64,000 nt of DNA from the NCBI GenBank assembly GCA_947652605.1, contig CANTFG010000250.1, forward strand, positions 1-64,000. Reading direction: 5' to 3'. The notes beneath the pieces are model-generated. The model made no database searches and was not told the DNA's origin. It worked only from the letters and a program-made list of their open reading frames with translations. The stretch is from Elmis aenea. Taxonomy: Eukaryota > Arthropoda > Insecta > Coleoptera > Elmidae. Of this stretch, positions 37,500 to 50,925 are shown one piece after another (the stretch's first letter is position 1; each line of letters starts with the position of its first letter). The translations under genes and the position numbers were made by a program.

Positions 37500-40400
37500 T
37501 CGTATTTAGGGGCAAATAATCCTTAATTTGCTCATAACTAACGTGTATAAGAAGTTTGAAGCCATTTGCTGTAGTTTTATGAAAATCGATTTTTTTGTCG
37601 AAAAAAGTGCAAAGACTATAGCCTTTGTACTTTTCCCATTTTTCGCGAAAAATTGAAAATCGTATTTAGGGGCTAATAATCCTTAATTCGCTCATAACTA
37701 ATGTGTATAAGAAGTTTGAAGCCATTTGCTGTAGTTTTAAGAAAATCGATTTTTTTGTCGAAAAAAGTGCAAAGACTATAATAGCCTTTGTACTTTTCCC
37801 ATTTTTCGCGAAAAATTAAAAATCGTATTTAGAGGCTAATAATCCTTAACTTGCTCATAACTAACGTGTATAAGAAGTTTGAAGCCATTTGCTATAGTTT
37901 TAAGAAAATCGATTTTTTTGTCGAAAAAAGTGCAGAGTATATAGCCTTTTTTTCTTAGTATTATGCCGTTTGTCTTAACTATTTTGAAATTTAATTTACA
38001 AAGTTATTTAAAAAATTAAAAATTTTGAAAATTTTTCTCGAAAACGGCTCTTACGATTTGGTTCAAATTTTAGTATGTTATAGAGTTTATTTTTCTTAGT
38101 ATAATGCCGTTTGTCTCAACTATTTTGAAATGTAATTTACAAAGTTATTCAAAAAATTAAAAATTTTGAAAATTTTTCTCGAAAACGGCTCATACGATTT
38201 TGTTCAAACTTTAGTATGTTATAGAGTTTATTTTTCTTAGTATAATACCGTTTGTCTCAACTATTTTGAAATGTAATTTACAAAGTTATTCAAAAAATTA
38301 AAAATTTTGAAAATTTTTCTCGAAAACGGCTTATACGATTTTGTTCAAATTTTAGTATGTTATAGAGTTTATTTTTCTTAGTATAATGCCGTTTGTCTCA
38401 ACTATTTTGAAATTTAATTTACAAAGTTATTCAAAAAATTAAAAATTTTGAAAATTTTTCTCGAAAATGGCTCATATGATTTTGTTCAAATTTTAGTATG
38501 TTATAGAGTTTATTTTTCTTAGTATAATGCCGTTTGTCTCAACTATTTTGAAATGTAATTTACAAAGTTATTCAAAAAATTAAAAATTTTGAAAATTTTT
38601 CTCGAAAACGGCTCATACGATTTTGTTCAAACTTTAGTATGTTATAGAGTTTATTTTTCTTAGTATAATACCGTTTGTCTCAACTATTTTGAAATGTAAT
38701 TTACAAAGTTATTCAAAAAATTAAAAATTTTGAAAATTTTTCGCGAAAACGGCTCATACGATTTTTTTCAAATTTTAGTATGTTATAGAGTTTATTTTTC
38801 TTAGTATAATGCCGTTTGTCTCAACTATTTTGAAATTTAATTTACAAAGTTATTCAAAAAATTGAAAATTTTGAAAATTTTGAAAATTTTTCTCGAAAAC
38901 GGCTCATACGATTTTGTTCAAATTTTAGTATGTTATAGAGTTTATTTTTCTTAGTATAATGCCGTTTGTCTCAACTATTTTGAAATGTAATTTACAAAGT
39001 TATTCAAAAAATTAAAAATTTTGAAAATTTTTCTCGAAAACGGCTCATACGATTTTGTTCAAATTTTAGTATGTTATAGAGTTTATTTTTCTTAGTATAA
39101 TGCCGTTTGTCTCAACTATTTTGAAATTTAATTTACAAAGTTATTCAAAAAATTAAAAATTTTGAAAATTTTTCTCGAAAACGGCTCATACTTCTTTGTT
39201 CAAATTTTAGTATGTTATAGAGTTTATTTTTCTTAGTATAATGCCGTTTGTCTCAACTATTTTGAAATTTAATTTACAAAGTTATTCAAAAAATTAAAAA
39301 TTTTGAAAATTTTTCTCGAAAACGGCTCATACGATTTTGTTCAAATTTTAGTATGTTATAGAGTTTATTTTTCTTAGTATAATGCCGTTTGTCTCAACTA
39401 TTTTGAAATTTAATTTACAAAGTTATTCAAAAAATTGAAAATTTTGAAAATTTTTCTCGAAAACGGCTCATACGATTTTGTTCAAATTTTAGTATGTTAT
39501 AGAGTTTATTTTTCTTAGTATAATGCCGTTTGTCTCAACTATTTTGAAATTTAATTTACAAAGTTATTCAAAAAATTAAAAATTTTGAAAATTTTTCTCG
39601 AAAACGGCTCATACGATTTTGTTCAAATTTTAGTATGTTATAGAGTTTATTTTTCTTAGTATAATGCCGTTTGTCTCAACTATTTTGAAATGTAATTTAC
39701 AAAGTTATTCAAAAAATTAAAAATTTTGAAAAATTTGTTTAAACTTTAGTATGTTATAGAGTTTATTTTTCTTAGTATAATACCGTTTGTCTCAACTATT
39801 TTGAAATGTAATTTACAAAGTTATTCAAAAAATTAAAAATTTTGAAAATTTTTCGCGAAAACGGCTCATACGATTTTTTTCAAATTTTAGTATGTTATAG
39901 AGTTTATTTTTCTTAGTATAATGCCGTTTGTCTCAACTATTTTGAAATTTAATTTACAAAGTTATTCAAAAAATTGAAAATTTTGAAAATTTTTCTCGAA
40001 AACGGCTCATACGATTTTGTTCAAATTTTAGTATGTTATAGAGTTTATTTTTCTTAGTATAATGCCGTTTGTCTCAACTATTTTGAAATGTAATTTACAA
40101 AGTTATTCAAAAAATTAAAAATTTTGAAAAATTTGTTTAAACTTTAGTATGTTATAGAGTTTATTTTTCTTAGTATAATACCGTTTGTCTCAACTATTTT
40201 GAAATGTAATTTACAAAGTTATTCAAAAAATTAAAAATTTTGAAAATTTTTCGCGAAAACGGCTCATACGATTTTTTTCAAATTTTAGTATGTTATAGAG
40301 TTTATTTTTCTTAGTATAATGCCGTTTGTCTCAACTATTTTGAAATTTAATTTACAAAGTTATTCAAAAAATTGAAAATTTTGAAAATTTTTCTCGAAAA

Positions 40401-40520
40401 CGGCTCATACGATTTTGTTCAAATTTTAGTATGTTATAGAGTTTATTTTTCTTAGTATAATGCCGTTTGTCTCAACTATTTTGAAATGTAATTTACAAAG
40501 TTATTCAAAAAATTAAAAAT
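31583..40520. repeat. ~9.1-kb segmental tandem duplication, copy 2
   Basis: Partner of 22600-31400, containing B block 4. It has one extra monomer between 34.3 and 35.1 kb, where the ttcttt marker sits at 34898 rather than the expected 34475. Private changes include gttaattttt near 34652 and gcagtttg near 36621. The few differences over about 9 kb suggest a recent duplication compared with the spread among monomers. Confidence 0.87.
37500..37948. repeat. B block 4 (left lineage): 160 + 163 + ~125 bp
   Basis: Units start at 37501, 37661 and 37824. It lies exactly 9,124 bp after block 3 and is its copy in the segmental duplication. I saw no difference between the two blocks. It is the last left-lineage block before the dense region. 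Confidence 0.95.
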
Positions 40521-41506
40521 TTTGAAAATTTTTCTCGAAAACGGCTCATACGATTTTGTTCAAATTTTAGTATGTTATAGAGTTTATTTTTCTTAGTATA
40601 ATGCCGTTTGTCTCAACTATTTTGAAATTTAATTTACAAAGTTATTCAAAAAATTAAAAATTTTGAAAATTTTTCTCGAAAACGGCTCATACGATTTTGT
40701 TCAAATTTTAGTATGTTATAGAGTTTATTTTTCTTAGTATAATGCCGTTTGTCTCAACTATTTTGAAATGTAATTTACAAAGTTATTCAAAAAATTGAAA
40801 ATTTTGAAAATTTTTCTCGAAAACGGCTCATACGATTTTGTTCAAATTTTAGTATGTTATAGAGTTTATTTTTCTTAGTATAATGCCGTTTGTCTCAACT
40901 ATTTTGAAATGTAATTTACAAAGTTATTCAAAAAATTGAAAATTTTGAAAATTTTTCTCGAAAACGGCTCATACTTCTTTGTTCAAATTTTAGTATGTTA
41001 TAGAGTTTATTTTTCTTAGTATAATGCCGTTTGTCTCAACTATTTTGAAATGTAATTTACAAAGTTATTCAAAAAATTAAAAATTTTGAAAATTTTTCTC
41101 GAAAACGGCTCATACGATTTTGTTCAAATTTTAGTATGTTATAGAGTTTATTTTTCTTAGTATAATGCCGTTTGTCTCAACTATTTTGAAATTTAATTTA
41201 CAAAGTTATTCAAAAAATTGAAAATTTTGAAAATTTTTCTCGAAAACGGCTCATACGATTTTGTTCAAATTTTAGTATATTATAGAGTTTATTTTTCTTA
41301 GTATAATGCCGTTTGTCTCAACTATTTTGAAATTTAATTTACAAAGTTATTCAAAAAATTAAAAATTTTGAAAATTTTTCTCGAAAACGGCTCATACGAT
41401 TTGGTTCAAATTTTAGTATGTTATAGAGTTTATTTTTCTTAGTATAAGGCCGTTTGTCTCAACTATTTTGAAATGTAATTTACAAAGTTATTCAAAAAAT
41501 TAAAAA
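37949..41506. repeat. A array segment 5: 25 monomers; transition to the B-dense region
   Basis: There are 25 monomers, with two 25-bp deletions (39666, 40064; the last in the window) and one 9-bp insertion near 38870. Up to about 40.5 kb it follows the segment after block 3. Beyond that, aatgtaa and attgaaaa monomers dominate. The last full monomer before block 5 carries gatttggttc and ends aaggccg, the marker of right-lineage blocks. A private gtatatta change occurs near 41277. Confidence 0.95.
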
Positions 41507-41952
41507 TCGTATTTAGGGGCAAGTAATCCTTAATTTGCTCATAACTAACGTGTATAAGAAGTTTGAAGCCATTTGCTGTAGTTTTATGAAAATCGATTTT
41601 TTTGTCGAAAAAAGTGCAAAGACTATAGCCTTTGTACTTTTCCCATTTTTCGCGAAAAATTGAAAATCGTATTTAGGGGCTAATAATCCTTAATTCGCTC
41701 ATAACTAATGTGTATAAGAAGTTTGAAGCCATTTGCTGTAGTTTTAAGAAAATCGATTTTTTTGTCGAAAAAAGTGCAAAGACTATAGCCTTTGTACTTT
41801 TCCCATTTTTCGCGAAAAATTAAAAATCGTATTTAGAGGCTAATAATCCTTAACTTGCTCATAACTAACGTGTATAAGAAGTTTGAAGCCATTTGCTATA
41901 GTTTTAAGAAAATCGATTTTTTTGTCGAAAAATGTGCAGAGTATATAGCCTT
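41507..41952. repeat. B block 5 (right lineage): 160 + 160 + ~125 bp
   Basis: Units start at 41508, 41668 and 41828. Right-lineage markers are caagtaatcc in unit 1, a 160-bp unit 2 without the extra ata, and aaaaatgtgcagag in unit 3. The preceding monomer carries gatttggttc and aaggccg. The following monomer is a standard gtctc type. Confidence 0.95.
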
Positions 41953-43445
41953 TTTTTCTTAGTATAATGCCGTTTGTCTCAACTATTTTGAAATTTAATT
42001 TACAAAGTTATTCAAAAAATTAAAAATTTTGAAAATTTTTCTCGAAAACGGCTCATACGATTTTGTTCAAATTTTAGTATGTTATAGAGTTTATTTTTCT
42101 TAGTATAATGCCGTTTGTCTCAACTATTTTGAAATTTAATTTAAAAAGTTATTCAAAAAATTAAAAATTTTGAAAATTTTTCTCGAAAACGGCTCATACG
42201 ATTTTGTTCAAATTTTAGTATGTTATAGAGTTTATTTTTCTTAGTATAATGCCGTTTGTCTCAACTATTTTGAAATTTAATTTACAAAGTTATTCAAAAA
42301 ATTAAAAATTTTGAAAATTTTTCTCGAAAACGGCTCATACGATTTTGTTCAAATTTTAGTATGTTATAGAGTTTATTTTTCTTAGTATAATGCCGTTTGT
42401 CTCAACTATTTTGAAATTTAATTTACAAAGTTATTCAAAAAATTGAAAATTTTGAAAATTTTGAAAATTTTTCTCGAAAACGGCTCATACGATTTTGTTC
42501 AAATTTTAGTATGTTATAGAGTTTATTTTTCTTAGTATAATGCCGTTTGTCTCAACTATTTTGAAATGTAATTTACAAAGTTATTCAAAAAATTGAAAAT
42601 TTTGAAAATTTTTCTCGAAAACGGCTCATACTTCTTTGTTCAAATTTTAGTATGTTATAGAGTTTATTTTTCTTAGTATAATGCCGTTTGTCTCAACTAT
42701 TTTGAAATGTAATTTACAAAGTTATTCAAAAAATTGAAAATTTTGAAAATTTTTCTCGAAAACGGCTCATACGATTTTGTTCAAATTTTAGTATGTTATA
42801 GAGTTTATTTTTCTTAGTATAATGCCGTTTGTCTCAACTATTTTGAAATGTAATTTACAAAGTTATTCAAAAAATTGAAAATTTTGAAAATTTTTCTCGA
42901 AAACGGCTCATACTTCTTTGTTCAAATTTTAGTATGTTATAGAGTTTATTTTTCTTAGTATAATGCCGTTTGTCTCAACTATTTTGAAATGTAATTTACA
43001 AAGTTATTCAAAAAATTGAAAATTTTGAAAATTTTTCTCGAAAACGGCTCATACGATTTTGTTCAAATTTTAGTATGTTATAGAGTTTATTTTTCTTAGT
43101 ATAATGCCGTTTGTCTCAACTATTTTGAAATTTAATTTACAAAGTTATTCAAAAAATTGAAAATTTTGAAAATTTTTCTCGAAAACGGCTCATACGATTT
43201 TGTTCAAATTTTAGTATGTTATAGAGTTTATTTTTCTTAGTATAATGCCGTTTGTCTCAACTATTTTGAAATTTAATTTACAAAGTTATTCAAAAAATTA
43301 AAAATTTTGAAAATTTTTCTCGAAAACGGCTCATACGATTTGGTTCAAATTTTAGTATGTTATAGAGTTTATTTTTCTTAGTATAAGGCCGTTTGTCTCA
43401 ACTATTTTGAAATGTAATTTACAAAGTTATTCAAAAAATTAAAAA
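41953..43445. repeat. A array segment 6: 10 monomers
   Basis: Ten monomers, one with the 9-bp insertion (near 42445). A private ttaaaaag change (for ttacaaag) near 42143 recurs after block 7 near 45590, linking the two segments. aatgtaa/attgaaaa monomers alternate between ttcttt and gatttt. Confidence 0.95.
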
Positions 43446-43891
43446 TCGTATTTAGGGGCAAGTAATCCTTAATTTGCTCATAACTAACGTGTATAAGAAG
43501 TTTGAAGCCATTTGCTGTAGTTTTATGAAAATCGATTTTTTTGTCGAAAAAAGTGCAAAGACTATAGCCTTTGTACTTTTCCCATTTTTCGCGAAAAATT
43601 GAAAATCGTATTTAGGGGCTAATAATCCTTAATTCGCTCATAACTAATGTGTATAAGAAGTTTGAAGCCATTTGCTGTAGTTTTAAGAAAATCGATTTTT
43701 TTGTCGAAAAAAGTGCAAAGACTATAGCCTTTGTACTTTTCCCATTTTTCGCGAAAAATTAAAAATCGTATTTAGAGGCTAATAATCCTTAACTTGCTCA
43801 TAACTAACGTGTATAAGAAGTTTGAAGCCATTTGCTATAGTTTTAAGAAAATCGATTTTTTTGTCGAAAAATGTGCAGAGTATATAGCCTT
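43446..43891. repeat. B block 6 (right lineage)
   Basis: Units start at 43447, 43607 and 43767. It has caagtaatcc, a 160-bp unit 2 and aaaaatgtgc, with the ggttc/aaggccg monomer before it. The following monomer is gtctc with aatgtaa. Confidence 0.95.
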
Positions 43892-44952
43892 TTTTTCTTA
43901 GTATAATGCCGTTTGTCTCAACTATTTTGAAATGTAATTTACAAAGTTATTCAAAAAATTAAAAATTTTGAAAATTTTTCTCGAAAACGGCTCATACGAT
44001 TTTGTTCAAATTTTAGTATGTTATAGAGTTTATTTTTCTTAGTATAATGCCGTTTGTCTCAACTATTTTGAAATTTAATTTACAAAGTTATTCAAAAAAT
44101 TAAAAATTTTGAAAATTTTTCTCGAAAACGGCTCATACGATTTTGTTCAAATTTTAGTATGTTATAGAGTTTATTTTTCTTAGTATAATGCCGTTTGTCT
44201 CAACTATTTTGAAATGTAATTTACAAAGTTATTCAAAAAATTGAAAATTTTGAAAATTTTTCTCGAAAACGGCTCATACGATTTTGTTCAAATTTTAGTA
44301 TGTTATAGAGTTTATTTTTCTTAGTATAATGCCGTTTGTCTCAACTATTTTGAAATGTAATTTACAAAGTTATTCAAAAAATTGAAAATTTTGAAAATTT
44401 TTCTCGAAAACGGCTCATACTTCTTTGTTCAAATTTTAGTATGTTATAGAGTTTATTTTTCTTAGTATAATGCCGTTTGTCTCAACTATTTTGAAATGTA
44501 ATTTACAAAGTTATTCAAAAAATTAAAAATTTTGAAAATTTTTCTCGAAAACGGCTCATACGATTTTGTTCAAATTTTAGTATGTTATAGAGTTTATTTT
44601 TCTTAGTATAATGCCGTTTGTCTCAACTATTTTGAAATTTAATTTACAAAGTTATTCAAAAAATTGAAAATTTTGAAAATTTTTCTCGAAAACGGCTCAT
44701 ACGATTTTGTTCAAATTTTAGTATGTTATAGAGTTTATTTTTCTTAGTATAATGCCGTTTGTCTCAACTATTTTGAAATTTAATTTACAAAGTTATTCAA
44801 AAAATTAAAAATTTTGAAAATTTTTCTCGAAAACGGCTCATACGATTTGGTTCAAATTTTAGTATGTTATAGAGTTTATTTTTCTTAGTATAAGGCTGTT
44901 TGTCTCAACTATTTTGAAATGTAATTTACAAAGTTATTCAAAAAATTAAAAA
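43892..44952. repeat. A array segment 7: 7 monomers
   Basis: Exactly seven 141-bp monomers plus the 59-base leader. The leader starts gctg instead of gccg (44894), a change private to this block. Confidence 0.95.
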
Positions 44953-45398
44953 TCGTATTTAGGGGCAATTAATCCTTAATTTGCTCATAACTAACGTGTA
45001 TAAGAAGTTTGAAGCCATTTGCTGTAGTTTTATGAAAATCGATTTTTTTGTCGAAAAAAGTGCAAAGACTATAGCCTTTGTACTTTTCCCATTTTTCGCG
45101 AAAAATTGAAAATCGTATTTAGGGGCTAATAATCCTTAATTCGCTCATAACTAATGTGTATAAGAAGTTTGGAGCCATTTGCTGTAGTTTTAAGAAAATC
45201 GATTTTTTTGTCGAAAAAAGTGCAAAGACTATAGCCTTTGTACTTTTCCCATTTTTCGCGAAAAATTAAAAATCGTATTTAGAGGCTAATAATCCTTAAC
45301 TTGCTCATAACTAACGTGTATAAGAAGTTTGAAGCCATTTGCTATAGTTTTAAGAAAATCGATTTTTTTGTCGAAAAATGTGCAGAGTATATAGCCTT
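44953..45398. repeat. B block 7 (right lineage, with private changes)
   Basis: Units start at 44954, 45114 and 45274. Unit 1 reads caattaatcc where other right-lineage blocks have caagtaatcc, and unit 2 has tttggagcc for tttgaagcc. Otherwise it matches block 5, and its downstream segment shares the ttaaaaag marker with that of block 5. Confidence 0.95.
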
Positions 45399-47464
45399 TT
45401 TTTCTTAGTATAATGCCGTTTGTCTCAACTATTTTGAAATTTAATTTACAAAGTTATTCAAAAAATTAAAAATTTTGAAAATTTTTCTCGAAAACGGCTC
45501 ATACGATTTTGTTCAAATTTTAGTATGTTATAGAGTTTATTTTTCTTAGTATAATGCCGTTTGTCTCAACTATTTTGAAATTTAATTTAAAAAGTTATTC
45601 AAAAAATTAAAAATTTTGAAAATTTTTCTCGAAAACGGCTCATACGATTTTGTTCAAATTTTAGTATGTTATAGAGTTTATTTTTCTTAGTATAATGCCG
45701 TTTGTCTCAACTATTTTGAAATTTAATTTACAAAGTTATTCAAAAAATTAAAAATTTTGAAAATTTTTCTCGAAAACGGCTCATACGATTTTGTTCAAAT
45801 TTTAGTATGTTATAGAGTTTATTTTTCTTAGTATAATGCCGTTTGTCTCAACTATTTTGAAATTTAATTTACAAAGTTATTCAAAAAATTGAAAATTTTG
45901 AAAATTTTGAAAATTTTTCTCGAAAACGGCTCATACGATTTTGTTCAAATTTTAGTATGTTATAGAGTTTATTTTTCTTAGTATAATGCCGTTTGTCTCA
46001 ACTATTTTGAAATGTAATTTACAAAGTTATTCAAAAAATTGAAAATTTTGAAAATTTTTCTCGAAAACGGCTCATACTTCTTTGTTCAAATTTTAGTATG
46101 TTATAGAGTTTATTTTTCTTAGTATAATGCCGTTTGTCTCAACTATTTTGAAATTTAATTTACAAAGTTATTCAAAAAATTGAAAATTTTGAAAATTTTT
46201 CTCGAAAACGGCTCATACGATTTTGTTCAAATTTTAGTATGTTATAGAGTTTATTTTTCTTAGTATAATGCCGTTTGTCTCAACTATTTTGAAATGTAAT
46301 TTACAAAGTTATTCAAAAAATTGAAAATTTTGAAAATTTTTCTCGAAAACGGCTCATACTTCTTTGTTCAAATTTTAGTATGTTATAGAGTTTATTTTTC
46401 TTAGTATAATGCCGTTTGTCTCAACTATTTTGAAATTTAATTTACAAAGTTATTCAAAAAATTAAAAATTTTGAAAATTTTTCTCGAAAACGGCTCATAC
46501 GATTTTGTTCAAATTTTAGTATGTTATAGAGTTTATTTTTCTTAGTATAATGAAGTTTGTCTCAACTATTTTGAAATTTAATTTACAAAGTTATTCAAAA
46601 AATTAAAAATTTTGAAAATTTTTCTCGAAAACGGCTCATACGATTTTGTTCAAATTTTAGTATGTTATAGAGTTTATTTTTCTTAGTATAATGCCGTTTG
46701 TCTCAACTATTTTGAAATTTAATTTACAAAGTTATTCAAAAAATTGAAAATTTTGAAAATTTTGAAAATTTTTCTCGAAAACGGCTCATACGATTTTGTT
46801 CAAATTTTAGTATGTTATAGAGTTTATTTTTCTTAGTATAATGCCGTTTGTCTCAACTATTTTGAAATGTAATTTACAAAGTTATTCAAAAAATTGAAAA
46901 TTTTGAAAATTTTTCTCGAAAACGGCTCATACTTCTTTGTTCAAATTTTAGTATGTTATAGAGTTTATTTTTCTTAGTATAATGCCGTTTGTCTCAACTA
47001 TTTTGAAATGTAATTTACAAAGTTATTCAAAAAATTAAAAATTTTGAAAATTTTTCTCGAAAACGGCTCATACGATTTTGTTCAAATTTTAGTATGTTAT
47101 AGAGTTTATTTTTCTTAGTATAATGCCGTTTGTCTCAACTATTTTGAAATTTAATTTACAAAGTTATTCAAAAAATTGAAAATTTTGAAAATTTTTCTCG
47201 AAAACGGCTCATACGATTTTGTTCAAATTTTAGTATGTTATAGAGTTTATTTTTCTTGGTATAATGCCGTTTGTCTCAACTATTTTGAAATTTAATTTAC
47301 AAAGTTATTCAAAAAATTAAAAATTTTGAAAATTTTTCTCGAAAACGGCTCATACGATTTGGTTCAAATTTTAGTATGTTATAGAGTTTATTTTTCTTAG
47401 TATAAGGCCGTTTGTCTCAACTATTTTGAAATGTAATTTACAAAGTTATTCAAAAAATTAAAAA
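45399..47464. repeat. A array segment 8: 14 monomers
   Basis: Fourteen monomers, two with the 9-bp insertion (near 45895 and 46750). The start follows segment 6 (offset 3,446 bp between B5 and B7). A monomer at 46552 begins gaag instead of gccg, breaking its dyad arm. ttcttggtat near 47256 is private. Confidence 0.95.
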
Positions 47465-47910
47465 TCGTATTTAGGGGCAAGTAATCCTTAATTTGCTCAT
47501 AACTAACGTGTATAAGAAGTTTGAAGCCATTTGCTGTAGTTTTATGAAAATCGATTTTTTTGTCGAAAAAAGTGCAAAGACTATAGCCTTTGTACTTTTC
47601 CCATTTTTCGCGAAAAATTGAAAATCGTATTTAGGGGCTAATAATCCTTAATTCGCTCATAACTAATGTGTATAAGAAGTTTGAAGCCATTTGCTGTAGT
47701 TTTAAGAAAATCGATTTTTTTGTCGAAAAAAGTGCAAAGACTATAGCCTTTGTACTTTTCCCATTTTTCGCGAAAAATTAAAAATCGTATTTAGAGGCTA
47801 ATAATCCTTAACTTGCTCATAACTAACGTGTATAAGAAGTTTGAAGCCATTTGCTATAGTTTTAAGAAAATCGATTTTTTTGTCGAAAAATGTGCAGAGT
47901 ATATAGCCTT
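47465..47910. repeat. B block 8 (right lineage)
   Basis: Units start at 47466, 47626 and 47786. It has standard right-lineage markers, ggttc/aaggccg upstream and a gtctc monomer downstream. Confidence 0.95.
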
Positions 47911-48830
47911 TTTTTCTTAGTATAATGCCGTTTGTCTCAACTATTTTGAAATTTAATTTACAAAGTTATTCAAAAAATTAAAAATTTTGAAAATTTTTCT
48001 CGAAAACGGCTCATACGATTTTGTTCAAATTTTAGTATGTTATAGAGTTTATTTTTCTTAGTATAATGCCGTTTGTCTCAACTATTTTGAAATTTAATTT
48101 ACAAAGTTATTCAAAAAATTGAAAATTTTGAAAATTTTTCTCGAAAACGGCTCATACGATTTTGTTCAAATTTTAGTATGTTATAGAGTTTATTTTTCTT
48201 AGTATAATGCCGTTTGTCTCAACTATTTTGAAATGTAATTTACAAAGTTATTCAAAAAATTAAAAATTTTGAAAATTTTTCTCGAAAACGGCTCATACTT
48301 CTTTGTTCAAATTTTAGTATGTTATAGAGTTTATTTTTCTTAGTATAATGCCGTTTGTCTCAACTATTTTGAAATGTAATTTACAAAGTTATTCAAAAAA
48401 TTAAAAATTTTGAAAATTTTTCTCGAAAACGGCTCATACGATTTTGTTCAAATTTTAGTATGTTATAGAGTTTATTTTTCTTAGTATAATGCCGTTTGTC
48501 TCAACTATTTTGAAATTTAATTTACAAAGTTATTCAAAAAATTGAAAATTTTGAAAATTTTTCTCGAAAACGGCTCATACGATTTTGTTCAAATTTTAGT
48601 ATGTTATAGAGTTTATTTTTCTTAGTATAATGCCGTTTGTCTCAACTATTTTGAAATTTAATTTACAAAGTTATTCAAAAAATTAAAAATTTTGAAAATT
48701 TTTCTCGAAAACGGCTCATACGATTTGGTTCAAATTTTAGTATGTTATAGAGTTTATTTTTCTTAGTATAAGGCCGTTTGTCTCAACTATTTTGAAATGT
48801 AATTTACAAAGTTATTCAAAAAATTAAAAA
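47911..48830. repeat. A array segment 9: 6 monomers
   Basis: Six full 141-bp monomers, giving a block-to-block period of 1,366 bp (6 x 141 + 520). The same spacing occurs at blocks 12-13 and 15-16. Confidence 0.95.
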
Positions 48831-49276
48831 TCGTATTTAGGGGCAAGTAATCCTTAATTTGCTCATAACTAACGTGTATAAGAAGTTTGAAGCCATTTGC
48901 TGTAGTTTTATGAAAATCGATTTTTTTGTCGAAAAAAGTGCAAAGACTATAGCCTTTGTACTTTTCCCATTTTTCGCGAAAAATTGAAAATCGTATTTAG
49001 GGGCTAATAATCCTTAATTCGCTCATAACTAATGTGTATAAGAAGTTTGAAGCCATTTGCTGTAGTTTTAAGAAAATCGATTTTTTTGTCGAAAAAAGTG
49101 CAAAGACTATAGCCTTTGTACTTTTCCCATTTTTCGCGAAAAATTAAAAATCGTATTTAGAGGCTAATAATCCTTAACTTGCTCATAACTAACGTGTATA
49201 AGAAGTTTGAAGCCATTTGCTATAGTTTTAAGAAAATCGATTTTTTTGTCGAAAAATGTGCAGAGTATATAGCCTT
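48831..49276. repeat. B block 9 (right lineage, altered downstream monomer)
   Basis: Units start at 48832, 48992 and 49152. Internally right-lineage, but followed by gtattatgccg, gtctt, ttatttaaaa and ctcttacgatttgg, the downstream monomer otherwise seen after blocks 1-4. It is shared by blocks 10, 12, 13 and 15. Confidence 0.95.
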
Positions 49277-50478
49277 TTTTTCTTAGTATTATGCCGTTTG
49301 TCTTAACTATTTTGAAATTTAATTTACAAAGTTATTTAAAAAATTAAAAATTTTGAAAATTTTTCTCGAAAACGGCTCTTACGATTTGGTTCAAATTTTA
49401 GTATGTTATAGAGTTTATTTTTCTTAGTATAATGCCGTTTGTCTCAACTATTTTGAAATTTAATTTACAAAGTTATTCAAAAAATTAAAAATTTTGAAAA
49501 TTTTTCTCGAAAACGGCTCATACGATTTTGTTCAAATTTTAGTATGTTATAGAGTTTATTTTTCTTAGTATAATGCCGTTTGTCTCAACTATTTTGAAAT
49601 TTAATTTACAAAGTTATTCAAAAAATTAAAAATTTTGAAAATTTTTCTCGAAAACGGCTCATACGATTTTGTTCAAATTTTAGTATGTTATAGAGTTTAT
49701 TTTTTTTAGTATAATGCCGTTTGTCTCAACTATTTTGAAATGTAATTTACAAAGTTATTCAAAAACTTAAAAATTTTGAAAATTTTTCTCGAAAACGGCT
49801 TATACGATTTTGTTCAACTTTTAGTATGTTATAGAGTTTATTTTTCTTAGTATAATGCCGTTTGTCTCAACTATTTTGAAATTTAATTTACAAAGTTATT
49901 CATAAAATTGAAAATTTTGAAAATTTTTCTCGAAAACGGCTCATACGATTTTGTTCAAATTTTAGTATGTTATAGAGTTTATTTTTCTTAGTATAATGCC
50001 TTTTGTCTCAACTATTTTGAAATGTAATTTACAAAGTTATTCAAAAAATTAAAAATTTTGAAAATTTTTCTCGAAAACGGCTCATACGATTTTGTTCAAA
50101 TTTTAGTATGTTATAGAGTTTATTTTTCTTAGTATAATGCCGTTTGTCTCAACTATTTTGAAATTTAATTTACAAAGTTATTCAAAAAATTGAAAATTTT
50201 GAAAATTTTTCTCGAAAACGGCTCATACGATTTTATTCAAATTTTAGTATGTTATAGAGTTTATTTTTCTTAGTATAATGCCGTTTGTCTCAACTATTTT
50301 GAAATTTAATTTACAAAGTTATTCAAAAAATTAAAAATTTTGAAAATTTTTCTCGAAAACGGCTCATACGATTTGGTTCAAATTTTAGTATGTTATAGAG
50401 TTTATTTTTCTTAGTATAAGGCCGTTTGTCTCAACTATTTTGAAATGTAATTTACAAAGTTATTCAAAAAATTAAAAA
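49277..50478. repeat. A array segment 10: 8 monomers (1,648-bp repeat, copy 1)
   Basis: Eight monomers with a distinctive marker set: tttttttagt (near 49701), caaaaactta (near 49762), caactttta (near 49815), ttcata (near 49900) and gccttttg (49998). The set recurs in segment 11 at an offset of 1,649 bp. Confidence 0.95.
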
Positions 50479-50925
50479 TCGTATTTAGGGGCAAGTAATC
50501 CTTAATTTGCTCATAACTAACGTGTATAAGAAGTTTGAAGCCATTTGCTGTAGTTTTATGAAAATCGATTTTTTTGTCGAAAAAAGTGCAAAGACTATAG
50601 CCTTTGTACTTTTCCCATTTTTCGCGAAAAATTGAAAATCGTATTTAGGGGCTAATAATCCTTAATTCGCTCATAACTAATGTGTATAAGAAGTTTGAAG
50701 CCATTTGCTGTAGTTTTAAGAAAATCGATTTTTTTGTCGAAAAAAGTGCAAAGACTTATAGCCTTTGTACTTTTCCCATTTTTCGCGAAAAATTAAAAAT
50801 CGTATTTAGAGGCTAATAATCCTTAACTTGCTCATAACTAACGTGTATAAGAAGTTTGAAGCCATTTGCTATAGTTTTAAGAAAATCGATTTTTTTGTCG
50901 AAAAATGTGCAGAGTATATAGCCTT
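50479..50925. repeat. B block 10 (right lineage, one-base insertion)
   Basis: Units start at 50480 and 50640, with the third at 50801. Unit 2 reads gacttatagcc, a one-base insertion at the centre of the near-palindrome, making it 161 bp. It is followed by the gtctt / ctcttacg monomer. Confidence 0.95.

Noticed and set aside
22600..40520. The large duplication as a pure assembly artefact
   Set aside because: The copies differ by private substitutions and one monomer, which argues for two real copies. Raw reads would still be needed to exclude an artefact fully.
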